DNA from: an uncultured Bacteroidales bacterium
Lineage (GTDB): Bacteria; Bacteroidota; Bacteroidia; Bacteroidales; WCHB1-69
Direction of reading: 5' to 3'
Length of the DNA stretch: 35,617 nucleotides
Assembly (NCBI GenBank): GCA_905233745.1
Contig: CAJODA010000042.1
Coordinates: forward strand, 1-35,617
The translations under genes were made by a program, and so were the position numbers. How positions within the stretch are numbered: position 1 is the stretch's first letter; every line of letters begins with the position of its first letter. Of the stretch, positions 1-7,263 are shown piece by piece. The notes beneath the pieces were generated by a model. The model saw only the letters and a program-made list of their open reading frames with translations. It made no database searches and had not been told where the DNA came from.

Positions 1-252
1 CATCATCTTTTCGCGCACGGTCGCGTAGTCCACTTGATCGAGCAGCACCTCCACGGCGAGGGCCTCGCAGCTGTTGAAGCAGTGCCACACGGTGCTGTCG
101 AAGGCAAACACGCGGCTGTCCTGGATGTGGATGGTGCCATAGATGTAGGATGGGGCCTTCAGGTCGCGCCCGCTGACGCGCCACAGGAGGGATTGTGCAA
201 AGGCCGTGCAGGCGAAACATATAATTCCGATGGTCAAAAGATACTTTCTCAT
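1..252 (-). CDS. TraB/GumN family protein, 5' part (cut by window edge)
   Basis: The minus strand reads from an ATG at 252 to the window edge without a stop, giving 84 residues. The first 19 or so residues form a signal peptide ending in a Phe-Ala-Gln type cleavage region. Directly after it comes SLLWRVSG, then PSYIYGTIHI, the N-terminal signature (GTIH) of the TraB/PrgY/GumN family. These are secreted or envelope proteins, sometimes proposed to be metalloprotease-like; their true activity is poorly known. A TAnnTTTG box lies 26 bases upstream. The gene continues outside the window, so full length and the second half of the fold cannot be judged. The plus-strand ORF across the same bases is a shadow. 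Confidence 0.75.
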   Translation of the reverse strand, partial: MRKYLLTIGIICFACTAFAQSLLWRVSGRDLKAPSYIYGTIHIQDSRVFAFDSTVWHCFNSCEALAVEVLLDQVDYATVREKMM

Positions 253-278
253 AAGCGTATTTTTTATAATATGGATGG

Positions 279-286
279 CAAATATA
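279..286 (-). promoter_or_regulatory. -7 box of the TraB/GumN-like gene
   Basis: The minus strand reads TATATTTG, a perfect match to the Bacteroidota -7 consensus TAnnTTTG, 26 bases before the ATG. A TTTG lies 24 bases further upstream, slightly longer than the usual 19-21 base spacing. Confidence 0.5.
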
Positions 287-399
287 CAAATTATTTCAAC
301 AACCATCACTCAAACAGTCAACTGCAATGTCTTTACCAATTTTTCACTGCCATGAATTTGGAAAAAATGTCCATTGTTTCATATTGATGGATTATTTTG

Positions 400-407
400 T
401 ATTTTTG
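400..407 (+). promoter_or_regulatory. -7 box of the DUF5674-like gene pair
   Basis: TATTTTTG matches TAnnTTTG and sits 15 bases before the ATG at 423. No clear TTTG lies at 19-21 bases upstream. Because the box lies upstream of 423 and downstream of an alternative ATG at 327, it supports 423 as the true start. Confidence 0.5.
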
Positions 408-422
408 CAGAAAAGAAGTGCT

Positions 423-761
423 ATGCAGATATTATCCGAAAAAATATCCCAAGATAAACTTAAAGTATTAGCAGCCAATACATTTGTTGATATGATTAAA
501 TGTGTGGCTGATGTGCGGCTCGGGTTGCTGGCGGTTGATGCCGAACTTCACGCAGACCTTGAAGCTTTGTTGCTTGAAAATGGTTCCTTGCATGAGGACT
601 TATGGGGTTTCAATTTGTATCCTGACGAAGCAGGAGATGATTTTGTAGAGTTTGACTCTTTGATTAACATTCGGGCTTGGCAAGGAAACCGCAGTCGCCA
701 TGTGGAAGACGAGACTGTGCGCCAACAAATTAGAGATGTTGTATCTAAATACGTGGAATAA
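423..761 (+). CDS. DUF5674-like small protein
   Basis: This 112-residue protein starts at ATG 423; an ATG at 327 is in frame but lies upstream of the promoter box. The central block (AVDAELHADLEALLLENGS, then EDLWGFNLYP, then FDSLINIR and QGNRSR) matches my memory of DUF5674, a family of unknown function. There is no signal peptide or membrane segment, so it is probably cytoplasmic. The stop codon overlaps the next start by one base (TAATG), so the two genes are very likely translated together. What the pair does is unknown. Confidence is high that it is a real gene and moderate for the family name. Confidence 0.75.
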   Translation: MQILSEKISQDKLKVLAANTFVDMIKCVADVRLGLLAVDAELHADLEALLLENGSLHEDLWGFNLYPDEAGDDFVEFDSLINIRAWQGNRSRHVEDETVRQQIRDVVSKYVE

Positions 762-1096
762 TGATGCAACACCATATACTGAGTGATGGGGCTTGGGCTG
801 AATTGACCCTTGCACAACAGATGGCCAACATTGGCAGCGAGAGTTATCGTGCCGCCAAATGGCTGTCAAAAAATCGTGCCGACAATGCTGAAAAGGCTTT
901 TGAAAGAATGCAGGAACTCGTTGATCTCACGCTTGCATACGGTCGTCGCGATGCTCCCAACCGCAAATCATTACTTAGGGAACTGTGCCGTTTCAGAGAG
1001 CTTTTCTGCGATGCCTTTCTCCGTGAAGACCAGTCGGAACTCGCTGCCTTGAATCGTTACTTGGACCAATTTGCTGCCATTGCCAACCGGCGATAG
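761..1096 (+). CDS. Uncharacterised partner of the DUF5674-like protein
   Basis: The 111-residue product begins at ATG 761, overlapping the preceding stop by one base; a second ATG at 764 is an alternative. It is predicted to be helical and soluble and carries the block LTLAQQMANIGSE, followed by RAAKWLSKN and LDLTLA. I recall similar small proteins, with LxxQMANIGSE near the N-terminus and a helical RAxELLDLT segment, from many bacteria, often beside a DUF5674 gene; I know of no assigned function. The tight overlap implies a stoichiometric pair, possibly a complex. The gene runs convergently into a decayed XRE gene. It could be one half of a toxin-antitoxin-like or defence module, but nothing in the sequence proves that. 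Confidence 0.7.
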   Translation: MMQHHILSDGAWAELTLAQQMANIGSESYRAAKWLSKNRADNAEKAFERMQELVDLTLAYGRRDAPNRKSLLRELCRFRELFCDAFLREDQSELAALNRYLDQFAAIANRR

Positions 1097-1123
1097 GGAT
1101 GTTAACTGTCAGAGTGCCTTGCG

Positions 1124-1342
1124 CTACACCGCGGAAGAGATGAAACAGGTGCGCTGTTCGCATCGGGAAAACTCTATACAGTTTTTCCTCCCCTTTAAGA
1201 AGTCGTGAAACATATTGAGGCGAACACCCCATACGATCTGCGACATCCTGTCTGGAAAGGTTTTGCTGTTTCATTGCCAACGCAACTTTAATGGCAATCC
1301 GGCGGGAATATCGCAACCATCCTTTACCTTGTCAAATGTCAT
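1124..1342 (-). pseudogene. XRE-family HTH regulator, frameshifted remnant
   Basis: The minus strand holds a helix-turn-helix core, with IKVALAMKQQNLSRQDVADR followed by MGCSPQYVSRLLKGEE, typical of the small XRE proteins that act as antitoxins or regulators in Bacteroidota. The ATG at 1342 begins another frame (MTFDKVKDG) that stops before the core, so one frameshift separates start and core. After GEE, shifting frame at a run of five A (about 1185-1190) continues as NCIEFSRCEQ to a TAG at 1124, a plausible degraded end of the same domain. At least two frame disruptions therefore exist. No RelE-like toxin lies beside it. Confidence 0.6.
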
Positions 1343-1445
1343 GATTATTAGTTTTCAAAATATGCTGCAAAAAAAAACAAATTTTCGAATATGAAAACTT
1401 ATAGGTTTCGTAATTTTGTAAAAAAAAACGTATTGCGTTTTTTTA

Positions 1446-1453
1446 TATTTTTG
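1446..1453 (+). promoter_or_regulatory. -7 box before the GH97-like stub and deacetylase genes
   Basis: TATTTTTG matches TAnnTTTG, 25 bases before the ATG at 1479. The surrounding 1343-1478 is very AT-rich. It probably drives the deacetylase-tcdA unit, since the stub stops only 12 bases before the deacetylase start. Confidence 0.45.
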
Positions 1454-1478
1454 CAGTAGTTTTCAAAACGATACACTC

Positions 1479-1658
1479 ATGAAAAACCTTCTTGCCATGT
1501 TTCTTCTCGTCTGTGGATTGTCCATTTCGGCGCAGACCACCCAGACCATCCTTTCCCCGAATCTGAAACTGAAGGTGGACCTCGGCGGCGATAGAATCCG
1601 TTATTCCATTTCTGACGGACAGGGCGAGATTATGGACCTGCCGGAAACTTATGAATAG
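1479..1658 (+). pseudogene. Short secreted peptide, possible N-terminal stub of a GH97-type glycosidase
   Basis: A 59-residue frame starts at ATG 1479, 25 bases after a -7 box. It has a clear signal peptide (MKNLLAMFLLVCGLSISAQ), then TILSPNLKLKVDL and DRIRYSIS before a TAG at 1658. The pattern of signal peptide, SPxxKLKV, then a short Gly/Asp turn and YSIS resembles the start of GH97 alpha-glucosidases (SusB-like), which are over 600 residues long. Here everything after about residue 50 is missing. It may therefore be a truncated gene whose promoter and leader now precede the deacetylase, or a small secreted peptide in its own right. I favour a remnant. Confidence 0.45.
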
Positions 1659-1670
1659 AATTTTGATGAT

Positions 1671-3005
1671 ATGACCCATAATGCCTTGAAATACACCCTT
1701 GCGCACCTGATGAATGTGGCGCTACCCATGTCAGAGCCTCTTGACTACGCTTTTGATGTTGCCAAAAACGTGCTGACTGTGACCATTGGCGGACAGTACA
1801 AACTGCATATGTCCATGTTTGGCAACGACGATATGAAGCTTTTTATGAACGATAAGGGAGATTTGAATATGCTGCTTTGTCCCAGCGCCGACCAAAAGGC
1901 AATGATTCCCTTGTTTCGTCCGTCCAGAGTCTCTTTGCATGAGGTCACCAGCTCTCAGGAAGATAACGAACTGATAATCCCTTTTGACCTTGTCACCCCA
2001 TCCTTTTATATTCTGTCACGGGAGGAGGAACACCGTTCTGACCGGCGTGATGCCCACGGCCGTTTCCGCTATCAGGACAGTCTGGCGTATAGTTATAATT
2101 TTATCGATCTGCCTCTGGTTGACGAGTATGCCATGCTTTTGAGAAAATGGATAGTTGAGATGCTGAATCCTCGGTTGGATATTGCACCCCGGAAGTCTCG
2201 TATTATCCCCACTCATGACATAGACCTGCTTCGGCGCTTCCACAACCCCTGGCAGGCCTTAAAGTCCATCTTCGGTCGCGACCTGATTCTGGAGCACAGC
2301 ATTCCCGCCACGGCCGCTTCCTGTCGTGAATACCTGAAATGGCGGAAAAACAGCCGTCAAGACCCATATATTGAAGCAATCCGGGAACTCGCCCAAGAGT
2401 CATACAACCTTGGCTTGGAGAGCATCTTCTTTTTCAAAGCCCAATTGCCAGATGAAAACGACTGCACTTATGGCATCGATGACCCTGACATACCCTATTG
2501 TATGGATATTATAAATGATTACGGTATGAAAGTTGGATTACATGGGAGTTATGACAGTTATCGCTCGGCTGGGCTTCTCAAATTGGAGAAATCCCGTCTG
2601 GAAAAGGTGCATGGAGCACAGGTGTCGATGGTTCGCCAACACTATCTGCGATATAGTGAAGATACCCTTTGTTTGTGGCAGTCTGCTGGCTTTGCGGATG
2701 ATTACACGCTTTGCTATGCTGAACAACCGGGATTCCGATGCGGCACATGCCATCCCTATCCGCTGTATGACACGAAACGGGATTGCGTCACGAACATCGT
2801 TGAACATCCGCTTATTGTGATGGATGGTAGTCTTTTCGATTACTTGCACCTCTCCATTTCTGAAAGCAATCATCTTATAAATAGCTTGCTGCAGCGATGC
2901 CAGGCCGTGGAAGGTGATTTTGTCATTCTGTGGCATAACCATCTCCTCAGCCGGAATTATCGGAAATTATATCAGAAAATTTATCTTCCCTTACTTAAAA
3001 AATAA
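1671..3005 (+). CDS. Polysaccharide deacetylase family protein
   Basis: This 444-residue protein has the NodB-like deacetylase fold in its second half. It shows PTHDID near residue 180 (catalytic Asp and metal site), GLHGSY near 288, an Arg-Cys-Gly-Thr-Cys-His-Pro stretch near 356 (substrate-groove arginine and proline) and WHNH near 421. The first 170 residues look like the extra N-terminal domain of many Bacteroidota deacetylases. Such enzymes remove N- or O-acetyl groups from sugars, often in capsule or surface glycan synthesis; the substrate here is unknown. I see no signal peptide at this start, so it is probably cytoplasmic. It starts 12 bases after the GH97-like stub and ends 5 bases before tcdA, so the three share a transcript. 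Confidence 0.85.
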   Translation: MTHNALKYTLAHLMNVALPMSEPLDYAFDVAKNVLTVTIGGQYKLHMSMFGNDDMKLFMNDKGDLNMLLCPSADQKAMIPLFRPSRVSLHEVTSSQEDNELIIPFDLVTPSFYILSREEEHRSDRRDAHGRFRYQDSLAYSYNFIDLPLVDEYAMLLRKWIVEMLNPRLDIAPRKSRIIPTHDIDLLRRFHNPWQALKSIFGRDLILEHSIPATAASCREYLKWRKNSRQDPYIEAIRELAQESYNLGLESIFFFKAQLPDENDCTYGIDDPDIPYCMDIINDYGMKVGLHGSYDSYRSAGLLKLEKSRLEKVHGAQVSMVRQHYLRYSEDTLCLWQSAGFADDYTLCYAEQPGFRCGTCHPYPLYDTKRDCVTNIVEHPLIVMDGSLFDYLHLSISESNHLINSLLQRCQAVEGDFVILWHNHLLSRNYRKLYQKIYLPLLKK

Positions 3006-3010
3006 ACACC

Positions 3011-3748
3011 ATGAACGGACAAGAATGGATATCACGAACTGAGCTGCTGATCGGACATGACAATGTGGAGAAATTATCCAGCAAACATGTGCTGCAGGTA
3101 GGTTTAGGCGGTGTGGGCGCCTACTCTGCGGAAATGCTCTGCCGGGCAGGTGTCGGGGAAATGACCATCGTCGATGCCGATACCGTTAGTGTCAGCAATC
3201 GTAACCGACAGTTGCCGGCGTTGTGCTCAACTTTAGGTAAGAGCAAAGTGGAGGTTATGGCTGACCGTCTCCTGGACATCAATCCGGAGCTTAAACTGCA
3301 CTGTGTGCAGATGTTTATCCGTGATGAGAAGACTACTGAACTGTTGGATACAGCTTCCTACGATTATGTTGTGGATGCCATAGATTCTCTTTCCCCGAAA
3401 GTGTTTCTGATATACGAATCCTTGAAACGCGGATTGAGGATTGTATCGGCAATGGGTGCTGGAGGCAAGATGGACCCGGGCATGGTACAAGTGGCTGACA
3501 TCTCCAAATCCAATTACTGTCATTTGGCCAAAACAGTGCGCAAGCGGCTCTATAGGTTGGGTGTGCGTAGCGGTTTCCCGGTCGTGTATTCTACCGAACA
3601 TGTGCCCGATGAGGCAGTCATCATAGATAAGGATGAAGAGATCAATAAAATGTCCACCGTAGGAACCATCTCCTATATGCCGGCCATTTTCGGTTGTGTG
3701 GCCGCTTCGGTGGTTCTTCGTGACTTGTTGGGGATGCCCCTAAAGTAG
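3011..3748 (+). CDS. tcdA: tRNA threonylcarbamoyladenosine dehydratase (TcdA/CsdL)
   Basis: A ThiF/E1-like ATP-dependent enzyme of 245 residues. The glycine-rich nucleotide loop GLGGVG is at residues 31-36, followed by the acidic strand end VDAD (54-57) and the arginine-finger motif NRNRQ (63-67). The later DYVVDAIDS, SAMGAGG and the FxxVYSxE-like segment near residue 195 are typical of TcdA/YgdL rather than ThiF or MoeB. The family dehydrates t6A at tRNA position 37 to cyclic t6A, after TsaD and partners have made t6A; tsaD lies 3.5 kb away here. It follows the deacetylase by 5 bases, and its 3' end overlaps that of miaA on the other strand by 9 bases. Confidence 0.9.
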   Translation: MNGQEWISRTELLIGHDNVEKLSSKHVLQVGLGGVGAYSAEMLCRAGVGEMTIVDADTVSVSNRNRQLPALCSTLGKSKVEVMADRLLDINPELKLHCVQMFIRDEKTTELLDTASYDYVVDAIDSLSPKVFLIYESLKRGLRIVSAMGAGGKMDPGMVQVADISKSNYCHLAKTVRKRLYRLGVRSGFPVVYSTEHVPDEAVIIDKDEEINKMSTVGTISYMPAIFGCVAASVVLRDLLGMPLK

Positions 3749-4591
3749 TTTTTCAATGTAATCCCGTTTGAACCAGGTGAGCTGACGCTTGGCATAGCGC
3801 CGCGTATGTGTCTTGATGTCGGCAATGGCCTGTTCCAGCGTGCATTTTCCGTCAAAATAGTCAAACAGTTCCTTATATCCTACCGTGTTCAGTGCGTTGA
3901 GGTGGCGGTAAGGGAGAAGTTGGCGGGCCTCCTCCAGAAGTCCCTGCTCCATCATGAGGTCCACGCGGCGGTGAATACGGTCGAAGAGCACCTCGCGAGG
4001 GCGGTTGAGGTAATATTTTTCAATGTTGAAATCCCGCTCCTTTTTGGTTTGATGCAGGCACTGCGAGTAGGGTTTGTCCATTTGCAGGCTCACTTCCACG
4101 GCTCTGATCATGCGTTTGTGGTCATTGTGGTTCACTTTGGCGTAGAAGTCGGGGTCGAGGGTGGCCAGTTGAGCGCGAAGGGCATCCAGTCCGCCGGTGT
4201 CATAGAGTCGGTTGACGTACCCGCGGATGCCGGGGTCGGGGTCCGGCAGCTCGTCAATGCCGTTGCAGACCGCGTCGATATATTGGGGACTTCCCCCGGT
4301 CATGATAACCACGGGATGCTTTATAAAAAGCGTCCCCAACAATTCAAGCACCTGTTGCTCGAACATGGAGACGTTGTAGTAGTCGTGAACAGACAAATTG
4401 CCTACAAAATAGTGTTGAACTTTGGCCAGTTCTTCCGCAGTCGGGGCGGCTGTGCCGATGCGCATCTCCCGATACATCTGCCGGGAGTCGGCAGAGATGA
4501 TGGGCGAGCCAAGCTCCTGCGCCAGCGCAATGGTGTAGTCGGTCTTGCCCACGGCTGTGGGGCCCGTGACGATGAGCAGTTTAGAAGTCAC
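3740..4591 (-). CDS. miaA: tRNA dimethylallyltransferase
   Basis: At 283 residues it is slightly shorter than the usual 300 or so. It carries the P-loop GPTAVGKT (10-17), the ISADSRQMYREM tRNA/isoprenoid-binding motif (32-43), TGGSPQYIDAV and a C-terminal RYAKRQLTWFKR segment, all diagnostic for MiaA. The enzyme transfers a dimethylallyl group to N6 of A37 in tRNAs reading UNN codons. The start overlaps the end of the upstream pRiA4b-like gene by 11 bases, so the two are translationally linked. The 3' end overlaps tcdA by 9 bases in convergent orientation. The large plus-strand ORF over it (3806-4612) is a shadow. Confidence 0.95.
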   Translation of the reverse strand: MTSKLLIVTGPTAVGKTDYTIALAQELGSPIISADSRQMYREMRIGTAAPTAEELAKVQHYFVGNLSVHDYYNVSMFEQQVLELLGTLFIKHPVVIMTGGSPQYIDAVCNGIDELPDPDPGIRGYVNRLYDTGGLDALRAQLATLDPDFYAKVNHNDHKRMIRAVEVSLQMDKPYSQCLHQTKKERDFNIEKYYLNRPREVLFDRIHRRVDLMMEQGLLEEARQLLPYRHLNALNTVGYKELFDYFDGKCTLEQAIADIKTHTRRYAKRQLTWFKRDYIEKLL

Positions 4592-5177
4592 TGTATTCGT
4601 TCAGATTGCTGAAATCCTCGTCATTGTAGCCCTCTTCGCCGAAGAGATCGTCATCCTCTTCATCATCATAATCCTCTTCGTCCAACTCGGGATCCTCCAG
4701 ATTGGCTGTGTTCACCTTAATCTCTGGCGGAAGTTCCATGGCTTTGAACGTGCAACGCGGAAAACATTCGGCACTGTCGGTTTGCAGCGTTTTTTGCAGC
4801 TCCAGATAGAAAATCTTGGGATTCATGAAATCATATTCGTACAGAATATGCTGATGTGGGTCCGAAATGAAATTCTTCAGCAGGGAGTCGCGCATTACAA
4901 ACTTGGGCAAACGTGACTTGGTGCTGAAAGAATCGTTGTCATCATACTCGGGTTCTTCCATCTCCTCGTCATCCGAAGTGTCCATCAACGTGATTTCCTT
5001 CTGCTTGTTCCACTTGGGATCGCAAATCGAGAATGCGGCAAACTCATTACCCTTCAATCCGATACATTCATACAAAAGTTTGTGCAGAGACTCGAAGTTG
5101 TCATTAGCCAGGATTTCTATGTCGCGCACGAAATCCTCCACTTCGTCGTAATAGACTTTAAATTTGTAATAATACAT
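4581..5177 (-). CDS. Plasmid pRiA4b ORF-3-like protein with acidic C-terminus
   Basis: A 198-residue protein beginning MYYYKFKVYYDEVEDFVRDI, with FESLHKLLYECIGLKGNEFA and the Asp-Pro-Lys-Trp motif, which I recall from the pRiA4b ORF-3 (IS1096 TnpR-like) family. These are small proteins of unknown role common in Bacteroidota and often placed before miaA. There are two strongly acidic stretches, near residue 70 and at 160-190 (runs of Asp and Glu). There is no membrane segment. The last 11 bases overlap miaA, which follows in the same direction. Despite the family name nothing here indicates a mobile element; this looks like a resident housekeeping-neighbour gene. Confidence 0.7.
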   Translation of the reverse strand: MYYYKFKVYYDEVEDFVRDIEILANDNFESLHKLLYECIGLKGNEFAAFSICDPKWNKQKEITLMDTSDDEEMEEPEYDDNDSFSTKSRLPKFVMRDSLLKNFISDPHQHILYEYDFMNPKIFYLELQKTLQTDSAECFPRCTFKAMELPPEIKVNTANLEDPELDEEDYDDEEDDDLFGEEGYNDEDFSNLNEYSDF

Positions 5178-5244
5178 GTTGGATATTGGCTATTGGCTGC
5201 TGGCGGTTGACCAAAACCAATGGCCAACGGCTAGCGGCCGGAGT
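5178..5244. repeat. Degenerate TTGGCTA-type short repeat
   Basis: The 67-base gap between the YebC and pRiA4b-like genes holds several related heptamers (TATTGGC, TATTGGC, TGCTGGC, then CAATGGCCA, CGGCTAGCGGCCG). It looks like a degenerate low-complexity repeat. I see no promoter box or T-tract terminator in it. Confidence 0.35.
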
Positions 5245-5967
5245 TTATTCTTCATCAGGTTCTTCCATATTGTGATAGACGTTGGTCACATCTTCATCCT
5301 CATTGATTTTGTCAAGTAGGACGTTCACCTCAGCGCGTTGTTCCTCAGTAAGGGCTTTCATCTCTTTCGGAATCCGGTTGAAACGGAAACTCTTGATTTC
5401 GAATTTGTTGTCTTCCAAGTATTTTTGAATAGGTCCAAAAGCCTGGAACTCGGCCATAATGATAATCTCCTCATCGTCGGCGTCGATTTCAGCGTCAAAA
5501 TCCATCATGGCAAGTTCGAACTCCTCGATGTCGATTTCGGGGGTGCGGGCCACGGTGAAGATGCTCTTGTGGTCGAAGAGGAAGTCGAGCATTCCGGAGG
5601 TTCCTAACGAACCACCCAGTTTGTTGAAATAGCTGCGGATGTTGGCCACCGTGCGCTGGTTGTTGTCCGTTGCAGCCTCAATCAGGATGGCAATGCCGTG
5701 AGGTCCGCGACCTTCGTAAACCATCTCCTTGTAATCGGACTGGTCTTTCTCAAACGCACGCTTTATGGCGCGATCGATGTTGTCCTTCGGCATGTTCTCG
5801 TTTCTGGCTGTCTGAATCAGCAGACGAAGCTTGGAGTTCTGGTCCGGATCGGGACCGCCAGCCTTGGCTGCCATTGTTATTTCCTTGCCCAGACGGGTGA
5901 ATGTCTTGGCCAAATATGCATTACGTTTGAAGATTCTTGCCTTGCGGTATTCAAAAGCTCTACCCAT
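5245..5967 (-). CDS. YebC/PmpR family protein
   Basis: This 240-residue protein matches the YebC family throughout: MGRAFEYRKA at the start (the Bacteroidota version of the MAGHSKW block), then GGPDPDQNSKLR, ENMPKDNIDRAIKRA, YEGRGPHG, NNQRTVANIRS and a conserved Gly-Gly-Ser-Leu-Gly-x-Ser-Gly. Family members were described as DNA-binding regulators; more recently some were shown to help ribosomes through difficult proline-containing stretches. The C-terminus has an unusually acidic tail. The promoter is probably the box at 6117-6124, which gives a leader of about 140 bases containing an A/T-rich repeat. The pRiA4b-like gene follows after 67 bases. Confidence 0.9.
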   Translation of the reverse strand: MGRAFEYRKARIFKRNAYLAKTFTRLGKEITMAAKAGGPDPDQNSKLRLLIQTARNENMPKDNIDRAIKRAFEKDQSDYKEMVYEGRGPHGIAILIEAATDNNQRTVANIRSYFNKLGGSLGTSGMLDFLFDHKSIFTVARTPEIDIEEFELAMMDFDAEIDADDEEIIIMAEFQAFGPIQKYLEDNKFEIKSFRFNRIPKEMKALTEEQRAEVNVLLDKINEDEDVTNVYHNMEEPDEE

Positions 5968-5979
5968 AGTGATAAATGG

Positions 5980-6073
5980 TTTTTATAAGTTTGTAAGGTT
6001 TATAAAGTTTTTAAAGTTCCTGAAGTTTGTACAGATTGTGAAGTTTTTAGAGACAGGTAAGGTTTATATAGTT
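5980..6073. repeat. Imperfect AAGTTTnTAAnG tandem repeat in the YebC-gene leader
   Basis: A run of related units of 10-12 bases, such as AAGTTTGTAAGG, TTTATAAAG, TTTTTAAAG, GAAGTTTGTA, GAAGTTTTTAGA and GGTTTATATAG, fills the start of the divergent region. The units are degenerate. In the YebC transcript this would be an A/U-rich leader. No obvious hairpin forms. Confidence 0.5.
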
Positions 6074-6116
6074 CGTTACAGCAATCTTCTTTTTCACTTT
6101 CTGCCCGTTTCGGCGG

Positions 6117-6124
6117 CAAAGATA
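6117..6124 (-). promoter_or_regulatory. -7 box of the YebC gene
   Basis: The minus strand reads TATCTTTG, a perfect TAnnTTTG. It lies 149 bases before the YebC start and only 13 bases from the opposite-facing box at 6138-6145. Confidence 0.45.
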
Positions 6125-6137
6125 GTAAAAAAATAAG

Positions 6138-6145
6138 TACTTTTG
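6138..6145 (+). promoter_or_regulatory. -7 box of the OppC-type permease gene
   Basis: TACTTTTG matches TAnnTTTG, 14 bases before the ATG at 6160. Its expected -33 region (about 6113-6118) coincides with the -7 box of the divergent YebC promoter. Confidence 0.5.
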
Positions 6146-6159
6146 CGGCGTCTATTGGC

Positions 6160-7263
6160 ATGGCAATGAAATTTTTCAAAAAAAAGGAAAACAAATACAA
6201 AGCTGTATCTATTACCGCTCTTACGTGGAAGCGTTTTAAGAAAGAGTGGGAGGGTATGGTCTCGCTCGGTTTCATCATCCTGGTGATAGTCGTTGCCATT
6301 TTGGGGTATCTTGTCACCCCGGACAGCACACCCTATTGCAATAACGTGCAATTGGAAATAGCCTTGCGGAAACCAGGGTTTACCGTGCAGCTCCTGCAGG
6401 TTGAGCCGGGACACGAGGTGCCCAAGGTTGGCGTGCTCCACAAAATGCTGTTCGGCCAGCCGGCGCCTTATCAGACTGTCCCTGTCAGCGCGTGGCGCGA
6501 CATGGGCGATTCTGTGGAGGTGCAGCTTTTCGAACAGTCCGACAGGCTCCGCTATGCCAAGTCCGAGTTGGCGGACACTCCTGTTATCACACGCAAGTTC
6601 CGGTTAGGTACCGACCGATATGGTCGCGATGTGCTGAGCCAACTCATGATGGGTAGTCGCGTGAGCCTGTCTGTCGGCTTTCTCTCTATCTTCATTGCGC
6701 TGATTATCGGTATCACCGTGGGAGCTGTGGCAGGCTATTATCGCGGCCGCGTGGATGATGTGCTGATGTTCATTATCAATGTGGTGTGGTCCATTCCGAC
6801 CCTATTGCTGGTCATTGCCATCAGCTTCGCGCTGGGTAAGGGGTTCTGGCAGATTTTCATCGCCATCGGTCTGACTATGTGGGTGGATATTGCGCGTGTG
6901 GTGCGCGGACAGGTTATCAGTCTGCGTGAGCAAGACTTTGTGGAGTCGGGCAAGGCGCTGGGTTACAATAGTTTCAGAATCATCTTCAAGCATATTCTTC
7001 CCAATATCACAGGTACGGTCATCGTAATTGCCGCCTCCAACTTTTCATCAGCCATCCTTATGGAAGCGGGTTTGAGTTTCCTGGGTTTGGGTGTGCAACC
7101 GCCTATGCCCTCTTGGGGTATGATGATGAAGGAGAATTACGCCTACATTGTGCTGGACAAGGCCTACCTCGCCATTGTGCCTGGCATAGCCATTATGTTG
7201 CTGGTGCTGTCGTTCATGCTGATAGGGAATGCTTTGCGCAACGCCATGGATGTGCGGAACTAG
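6160..7263 (+). CDS. OppC/DppC-type ABC transporter permease
   Basis: A 367-residue inner-membrane permease. A first membrane helix near residues 34-52 is followed by a periplasmic insert of about 95 residues, then the BPD_transp_1 core with five further helices from about residue 160. The cytoplasmic EAA-type loop is clear (ESGKALGYNSFRIIFKHILPN, where Gly and the ILPN end contact the ATPase). TDRYGRDVLSQL before the core is the usual DppC signature. It should pair with a DppB-type permease, ATPases and a binding protein to import peptides, but none are nearby, so its partners must lie elsewhere. ATG 6160 follows the -7 box by 14 bases; ATG 6166 is possible. Its stop shares a CTAG with that of tsaD. 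Confidence 0.9.
   Translation: MAMKFFKKKENKYKAVSITALTWKRFKKEWEGMVSLGFIILVIVVAILGYLVTPDSTPYCNNVQLEIALRKPGFTVQLLQVEPGHEVPKVGVLHKMLFGQPAPYQTVPVSAWRDMGDSVEVQLFEQSDRLRYAKSELADTPVITRKFRLGTDRYGRDVLSQLMMGSRVSLSVGFLSIFIALIIGITVGAVAGYYRGRVDDVLMFIINVVWSIPTLLLVIAISFALGKGFWQIFIAIGLTMWVDIARVVRGQVISLREQDFVESGKALGYNSFRIIFKHILPNITGTVIVIAASNFSSAILMEAGLSFLGLGVQPPMPSWGMMMKENYAYIVLDKAYLAIVPGIAIMLLVLSFMLIGNALRNAMDVRN

Noticed and set aside
327..422. Upstream ATG extension of the DUF5674-like gene
   Set aside because: The -7 box at 400-407 lies between this ATG and the better start at 423, and the extra residues do not fit the family.
3806..4612. 268-codon plus-strand ORF over miaA
   Set aside because: Antisense shadow of a clear MiaA; the translation has no domain-like features.
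4581..5177. Mobile-element function from the pRiA4b/IS1096 family name
   Set aside because: No terminal repeats or transposase nearby, and tight overlap with miaA; it looks like a resident gene.
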